From positions 1-64,000 of the forward strand of contig JBGAJN010000001.1 of the NCBI GenBank assembly GCA_044224905.1: a stretch of DNA of 64,000 bases. The letters are read 5' to 3'. This DNA comes from JBGAJN01 sp044224905 (GTDB lineage Bacteria; Verrucomicrobiota; Verrucomicrobiia; Limisphaerales; JBGAJN01). A program made the position numbers and the translations under genes. The notes beneath the pieces are model-generated. The model was not told where the DNA came from. It ran no database searches and saw only the letters and a list, made by a program, of their open reading frames with translations. Positions 60,353-64,000 of the stretch are shown in pieces (the stretch's first letter is position 1; every line of letters starts with the position of its first letter).

Positions 60353-60847
60353 ATGAAACTTAATTATCCCAGCGTGCTCTGCCTGAGCTTCGTCCTGACT
60401 GCCTTTCCCATGGCGGCCAAGGACAAGAAGCCGTCCAAATCGGAGAACCATCCGACCACCACTGAAAAGCGCGACGACAAAGAGCAGAAGGGCCACAAGG
60501 GTGAACGCGGCGAATTCTCGGCTGAAGAACAGCACCAATTTCTTGATTACGTCAGGGAGCGCAACACTTCCCCCGGGCGCGGCAAAAAGCCCCACGGCTT
60601 GCCACCCGGTTTAGAGAAGAAATATGCACGAACCGGCAAACTGCCACCCGGATGGGAAAAGAAGCTCGTCAAAGGAACGATCATGCCCAAGGAGGTTTAT
60701 GCGGAATGCAAGCCCCTGCCCCCAGAACTTGTGCTGCGCCTTCCCGCACCGCCAGTCGGAACGGTGACCGTGGCGGTTCACGGCAAAATCGCCCGCGTTG
60801 TCGCAGCCACCTTGGAAATCCTCGACGTGTTCGACGCCTTGCCTTGA
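60353..60847 (+). CDS. Exported RcnB-like or hypothetical basic protein
   Basis: A 164-residue exported protein; I favour ATG 60353 (MKLNYPSVLCLSFVLTAFPM as signal), though ATG 60338 is in frame. A charged low-complexity part (KDKKPSKSENHPTTTEKRDD) is followed by twin Pro-Gly motifs HGLPPGLEKKYARTG and KLPPGWEKKLVKG, and a C-terminal VTVAVHGKIARVVAATLEIL. The LPPG motifs recall RcnB-like periplasmic proteins. Its stop overlaps the TTG start of gluQ. No function assigned. Confidence 0.65.
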   Translation: MKLNYPSVLCLSFVLTAFPMAAKDKKPSKSENHPTTTEKRDDKEQKGHKGERGEFSAEEQHQFLDYVRERNTSPGRGKKPHGLPPGLEKKYARTGKLPPGWEKKLVKGTIMPKEVYAECKPLPPELVLRLPAPPVGTVTVAVHGKIARVVAATLEILDVFDALP

Positions 60848-61707
60848 TCGCACAATCCGGCTCTGCCTATCGAGGTCGTCTCGCTCCTTCGCCGACGGGC
60901 TACCTGCACGTTGGCCACGCGCGCACGTTCTGGACAGCGCAGCAACGCGCCCGCGCCGCAAAGGGAACGCTGATCCTGCGCAACGAAGATCTCGACGGCC
61001 CGCGCTGCAAGCCTGAGTTCGTAACCGCCATGCTCGAGGACTTGCGCTGGTTCGGATTGGATTGGCAAGAAGGTCCGGATGTCGGCGGCCCGTTTGCGCC
61101 CTACCAGCAAAGCCTGCGCGTTCCGCTCTATCGCGACGCACTGGCGAAGCTCGAGGCGGCCGGATTCATTTATCCCTGCGTCTGTTCTCGCAAAGATATT
61201 CAAGCCGCCGCGCGCGCTCCACATGCTGAGGACGACGACGAGCCGATTTACCCGGGCACCTGTCGCCACCTTCGCCGATTCGAAATCGGCGATCGAAAAT
61301 TCTCTTGGCGGTTCCGAGTTCCCGACGGTGAGCGCATTTCCTTCGTTGACGGTCACTCAGGACCGCGATCGTTCGTGGCGGGGAAAGACTTTGGCGACTT
61401 CGTCGTTTGGCGCGCCGATGGATTCCCCTCGTATCAACTCGCCGTCACAGTCGATGATGCCGCGATGCAAATTACCGAAGTCGTGCGCGGCGCCGATCTT
61501 CTGCTTTCCACCGCGCGACAACTTCTTCTCTACCGCGCACTCGGTTTCACACCGCCGGCTTTTTATCACTGCCCGCTGATGACTGACGAACGCGGCGCGC
61601 GTCTCGCCAAACGCCACGATGCGCTCAGCCTCCACAAGCTCCGTGCGGACGGCGTTTCCCCGGAAACACTCCGTAGAGATTGGGACGCCCCGATCCGCGC
61701 CGCATGA
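60844..61707 (+). CDS. gluQ: Glutamyl-Q tRNA(Asp) synthetase
   Basis: A 287-residue truncated GluRS paralogue. The start is a TTG at 60844 whose last two bases form the upstream TGA stop, so translation is coupled. The HIGH-type motif is LAPSPTGYLHVGHARTFW, and the zinc cysteines lie in YPCVCSRKDI and YPGTCRH. The KMSKS equivalent is RLAKRHDALSL. The anticodon-binding domain of GltX is absent, as expected. It transfers Glu to queuosine in tRNA-Asp. It is followed by an ATGA-overlapping membrane gene. Confidence 0.92.
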   Translation: MIAQSGSAYRGRLAPSPTGYLHVGHARTFWTAQQRARAAKGTLILRNEDLDGPRCKPEFVTAMLEDLRWFGLDWQEGPDVGGPFAPYQQSLRVPLYRDALAKLEAAGFIYPCVCSRKDIQAAARAPHAEDDDEPIYPGTCRHLRRFEIGDRKFSWRFRVPDGERISFVDGHSGPRSFVAGKDFGDFVVWRADGFPSYQLAVTVDDAAMQITEVVRGADLLLSTARQLLLYRALGFTPPAFYHCPLMTDERGARLAKRHDALSLHKLRADGVSPETLRRDWDAPIRAA

Positions 61708-62498
61708 GTCCGCCCGAACAAAACGCACCGCATCGTCGCACGGCGGTGAAGATCATTCTCGTCGCAATGGTAGTCGCGACCTTAGCGGTCATGCTCGTTT
61801 TCTTTCTCGCACCGAGAAGTGAAACCGTAACTTGGCTGACTCCCGGCGCTCCATTGCAACAACCACTGCTCCCACCGGGACCACTACAAACTCTGAAGGT
61901 CCGCTTGCAGACTCTGGCCGCACCGTTGTGGCAGAAAGTCCTCGCCGGGAGAACCCCGATAGTACTCGACGCCCGGGTGATCGCCGTTCCGAACAGCACG
62001 ACCTGGTTCAACCAAATCAAGTCGGCTTCCACCAGCGTACGTGACGGAGTTCGAGTGTGGATTCTTCCCACGGATCAGTGGCAGCCCTTGGCGGAGCAGT
62101 TGAAAGCCGCGCCGCACGCCGAGCAGCTAGGGAATCTGCGCATGCAGACGATTGAACGTATGCAAACGCAGATGGCGATGTCCGGACGCGCGATCGTGGA
62201 CGGCAAGCCCGTTGCGGTCGGCACAGAGCTGCGGTTCTTCACCCGCGGCGGAAAGAGCGATGTTCGTCTGGCTGTTATCGCCGAAATCACGGAGCAACTT
62301 CACCAATTCACTGCCAGCGCGCGCACGGCTCCGGTGACCAACTCTGTGCTTCAAACGAACCTCACGGCCGCGCTGCAAGCATCGGTGCCGGACGGCGGGG
62401 CGTTGGTGATCGCGCACGAGGCCACCAACACTATCGCTGGCCGGGTGGTGTGGTTGATCGTTTCGCCGTCGCAAGTGAAGACCCAAGGCAAGCGATAG
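61704..62498 (+). CDS. Exported or membrane-anchored hypothetical protein
   Basis: A 264-residue protein whose ATG at 61704 overlaps the gluQ stop (ATGA). An N-terminal membrane segment lies at about 15-36 (VKIILVAMVVATLAVMLVFF), with a periplasmic or extracellular domain of about 220 residues. Segments such as WLTPGAPLQQPLLPPGPLQT and GTELRFFTRGGKSDVRLAV look like a beta-rich fold. No family is recognised. It converges on the response-regulator gene. Coupling to gluQ may be incidental. Confidence 0.72.
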   Translation: MSPPEQNAPHRRTAVKIILVAMVVATLAVMLVFFLAPRSETVTWLTPGAPLQQPLLPPGPLQTLKVRLQTLAAPLWQKVLAGRTPIVLDARVIAVPNSTTWFNQIKSASTSVRDGVRVWILPTDQWQPLAEQLKAAPHAEQLGNLRMQTIERMQTQMAMSGRAIVDGKPVAVGTELRFFTRGGKSDVRLAVIAEITEQLHQFTASARTAPVTNSVLQTNLTAALQASVPDGGALVIAHEATNTIAGRVVWLIVSPSQVKTQGKR

Positions 62499-62513
62499 CG
62501 GCAACACACCTCG

Positions 62514-63200
62514 TCAGACGACGAGCTTGTAACCGACCCCGTGCACCGTCGTGAGATGACGCGGGTTGCCACCGTCGTCGCCGAGCTTCTTGCGCAACGA
62601 CACGATCACCTGATCCAGCGTGCGCGTCGTGCCGTAGTAAGAGTAACCCCAAACGTCGTTGAGCAGGCGGTCGCGAGAGAGCACTTCGCCCGGATACGCG
62701 TGAAAAAGCTGGAGCAACTTCAACTCTTTCTCCGTGAGGTCTTCGACGATTTTTCCGCGCCGCAACTGAAAAGTCTTCGGCTCGATGGTTACCGCGCCAA
62801 TGCTGAACGGCGCATCACCGTTTGACTCCGTCGACTGCACGCGGCGCAACAAGGCATGCACGCGAGCGAGGAGTTCACGAAGCCCGAACGGCTTGGTCAC
62901 ATAATCGTCGGCGCCGAGTTCTAGGCCAATCACCTTGTCCATCTCCTGCCCTTTGGCAGTCAGCATAAGGATCGGCACGCGGCAGCCCTCCGCGCGCAGT
63001 TGTTTGCAAACGTCATATCCGCTCGCCCCGGGCAACATCACGTCGAGTACCACGAGCGTGGGCCGCTGCTCCTTCACGGTCGCAACGGCGCGATCGCCGC
63101 GGTCGCACGTCGCCACGTCGAAGCCTTCGCTCTTCAGAAGTTCTTCGAGACCGAGTCGGATATTCGTGTCGTCTTCGACGATGAGGATTTTGGTTTTCAC
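62514..63200 (-). CDS. OmpR/PhoB-family response regulator
   Basis: A 228-residue protein. The receiver domain has the acidic pair VEDD, phospho-acceptor Asp53 in VVLDVMLPG, Thr81 and Lys103 (YVTKPFG). The C-terminal winged helix (about 135-228) contains LTEKELKLLQLFHAYPGEVL and the recognition region YYGTTRTLDQVIVSLRKKLG. Its start overlaps the stop of the upstream kinase gene by four bases, so the two are a pair expressed together. The PhoB-like type suggests a phosphate or envelope stress response; the actual target is unknown. Confidence 0.94.
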   Translation of the reverse strand: MKTKILIVEDDTNIRLGLEELLKSEGFDVATCDRGDRAVATVKEQRPTLVVLDVMLPGASGYDVCKQLRAEGCRVPILMLTAKGQEMDKVIGLELGADDYVTKPFGLRELLARVHALLRRVQSTESNGDAPFSIGAVTIEPKTFQLRRGKIVEDLTEKELKLLQLFHAYPGEVLSRDRLLNDVWGYSYYGTTRTLDQVIVSLRKKLGDDGGNPRHLTTVHGVGYKLVV

Positions 63201-64000
63201 GATGAAAGAGGTTGAGCGTTGTCGGCCAGGGGGAGGCGCAAGGCAAAGCAGCTCCCGCCGCCGCCGCGCGGCGCGTAAGTCACGTCACCGCCATGAGCAC
63301 GGGCAATCTGCCGTGCAAGGGTCAAGCCGAGTCCGGAGCCTTGAATGCCGCTGGCCAGCGAATCGTGCGCGCGGAAGAACTGTTCGAAGATTTTCTCCTC
63401 ACAACCCCGCAGCACACCCGGCCCACGATCAAGCACGGAGACTTCCGCAAGGTTCTCCGATCCGTTTTTAGCTGCGAGCGTCACGGTAATCGTCCGTGAA
63501 CCATTCGAATACTTCTCCGCATTGGACAGCAGATTGACCACGATTTGCGCCAATGCATCGCGATCGGCGCGAACGCGGACCGGCGTCGCAGGGGCATCAT
63601 ATTCCAGCGTGAATCCCGCCGCCTCCAGATGGGCGCGGTAGCCGGACACTGTTTCGCCGACGACTTGCGCGAGATCACACGGCTGCAGTTCGAACTGCTT
63701 TTCACCACGATCGAAGCGCGCGAAGTCGAGGACGTTGTTGATCAGCCGGGTAAGGCGCGCGGCCTCGGCGGTGATGATTCCGAAATACTGACGCTGCTTG
63801 TCCGGCGCGGCGCGGCCCTCAGAGAGCAACTCGGCGAACATGCGAATCGCGGTGAGCGGGGTCTTGAGCTCGTGAGAAACATTGCTGACGAAATCGGTCT
63901 TCTGTCGCGCCACCGCGAGTTGCCGGCGGACATCGCCAACGATGAGCCAGCTACCGACAACAATCGCTACGACCAACACACCGATGAGCAGCGCCAACGT
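63197..64000 (-). CDS. Sensor histidine kinase (5' part beyond window)
   Basis: The C-terminal 267 or so residues of a kinase whose start lies outside the window. A membrane segment (ALLIGVLVVAIVVGSWLIVG) opens the visible part. The H-box is FVSNVSHELKTPLTAIRMFA, the N-box VVNLLSNAEKYSNGS, G1 is DRGPGV and G2 is GSGLGLTLARQIARAHGGDV, all intact. It autophosphorylates and transfers to the adjacent PhoB-like regulator, to which it is coupled by a 4-bp overlap. The sensory domain, and hence the signal, is not visible. Confidence 0.94.
   Translation of the reverse strand, partial: TLALLIGVLVVAIVVGSWLIVGDVRRQLAVARQKTDFVSNVSHELKTPLTAIRMFAELLSEGRAAPDKQRQYFGIITAEAARLTRLINNVLDFARFDRGEKQFELQPCDLAQVVGETVSGYRAHLEAAGFTLEYDAPATPVRVRADRDALAQIVVNLLSNAEKYSNGSRTITVTLAAKNGSENLAEVSVLDRGPGVLRGCEEKIFEQFFRAHDSLASGIQGSGLGLTLARQIARAHGGDVTYAPRGGGGSCFALRLPLADNAQPLSS

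Noticed and set aside
1..64000. CRISPR array, prophage, rRNA operon, transposase or replication origin
   Set aside because: No regularly spaced direct repeats with unique spacers, no phage or transposase proteins, no rRNA sequence and no DnaA-box cluster were seen. The only tandem array is the 42-bp minisatellite, which has no spacers.

Overview
The window is a GC-rich, gene-dense stretch of a Gram-negative bacterial chromosome, most probably a member of the Verrucomicrobiota. No single marker proves this. The pointers are a set of secreted, lineage-typical families (DUF1080, ThuA, DUF3472/DUF5077, Asp-box sialidase, pseudopilins, a small c-type haem-binding protein, a GxxExxY gene) lying among outer-membrane machinery (ExbB/ExbD, a TonB-dependent receptor, lipoproteins), Ser/Thr kinases and ordinary housekeeping genes. 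No rRNA, phage module, transposase or CRISPR array was seen. There is one tRNA, tRNA-Arg(CCU).

Region 1 (1-7.6 kb, minus strand) reads araC-type regulator, lipoprotein with about 45 pentapeptide repeats, exbB, exbD, TonB-dependent receptor, surface beta-helix protein (cut by the window edge). The receptor begins with a TonB-like inner-membrane anchor and a proline-rich linker instead of an ordinary signal peptide. It looks like a TonB N-terminus fused directly to the receptor it would energise, with its own ExbB/ExbD motor encoded upstream. Region 2 (7.8-16.7 kb) holds small membrane and secreted proteins, two of them broken by one-base shifts at six-base C/G runs, then an ABC-F protein, an esterase, alanine dehydrogenase, a PIN-PhoH ATPase and a GST.

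Region 3 (16.9-26.7 kb) is a core block: tRNA-Arg, RodZ-like protein, rimO, pgsA, pgpA, glpX, pseudopilin, lipoprotein, ferredoxin, cinA and an orphan 7TMR-HDED-like sensor. A GxxExxY gene bounded by perfect 30-bp inverted repeats sits between rimO and pgsA. PgsA and PgpA catalyse consecutive steps of phosphatidylglycerol synthesis. Region 4 (26.8-32.5 kb) has a TPR membrane protein, a large alpha/beta hydrolase, a D-amino-acid transaminase-like enzyme and a secreted beta-propeller-like protein.

Region 5 (32.5-34.7 kb) is an accessory island enclosed by a 29-bp inverted repeat of the same family as the GxxExxY repeats. It contains a 42-bp minisatellite, REP-like hairpins and an integron-type array of three small gene cassettes separated by attC-like sites, with no integrase in the window. 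Region 6 (34.7-53.7 kb) contains a Ser/Thr kinase fused to a DUF1080 domain, a sialidase, a divergent XRE-cupin regulator and tdh pair sharing an inverted-repeat operator candidate, a threonine-to-glycine pathway (tdh, kbl) interrupted by two secreted proteins, and a run of secreted hydrolases (M60-like, PLC/S1-like, DUF1080, ThuA, calpain-like, CAP). Region 7 (53.8-64 kb) returns to core functions: carbonic anhydrase, gltX, panE, HU, a second kinase, aguB-like amidase, RmlD-like reductase, gluQ and a PhoB-like two-component pair that runs off the end.
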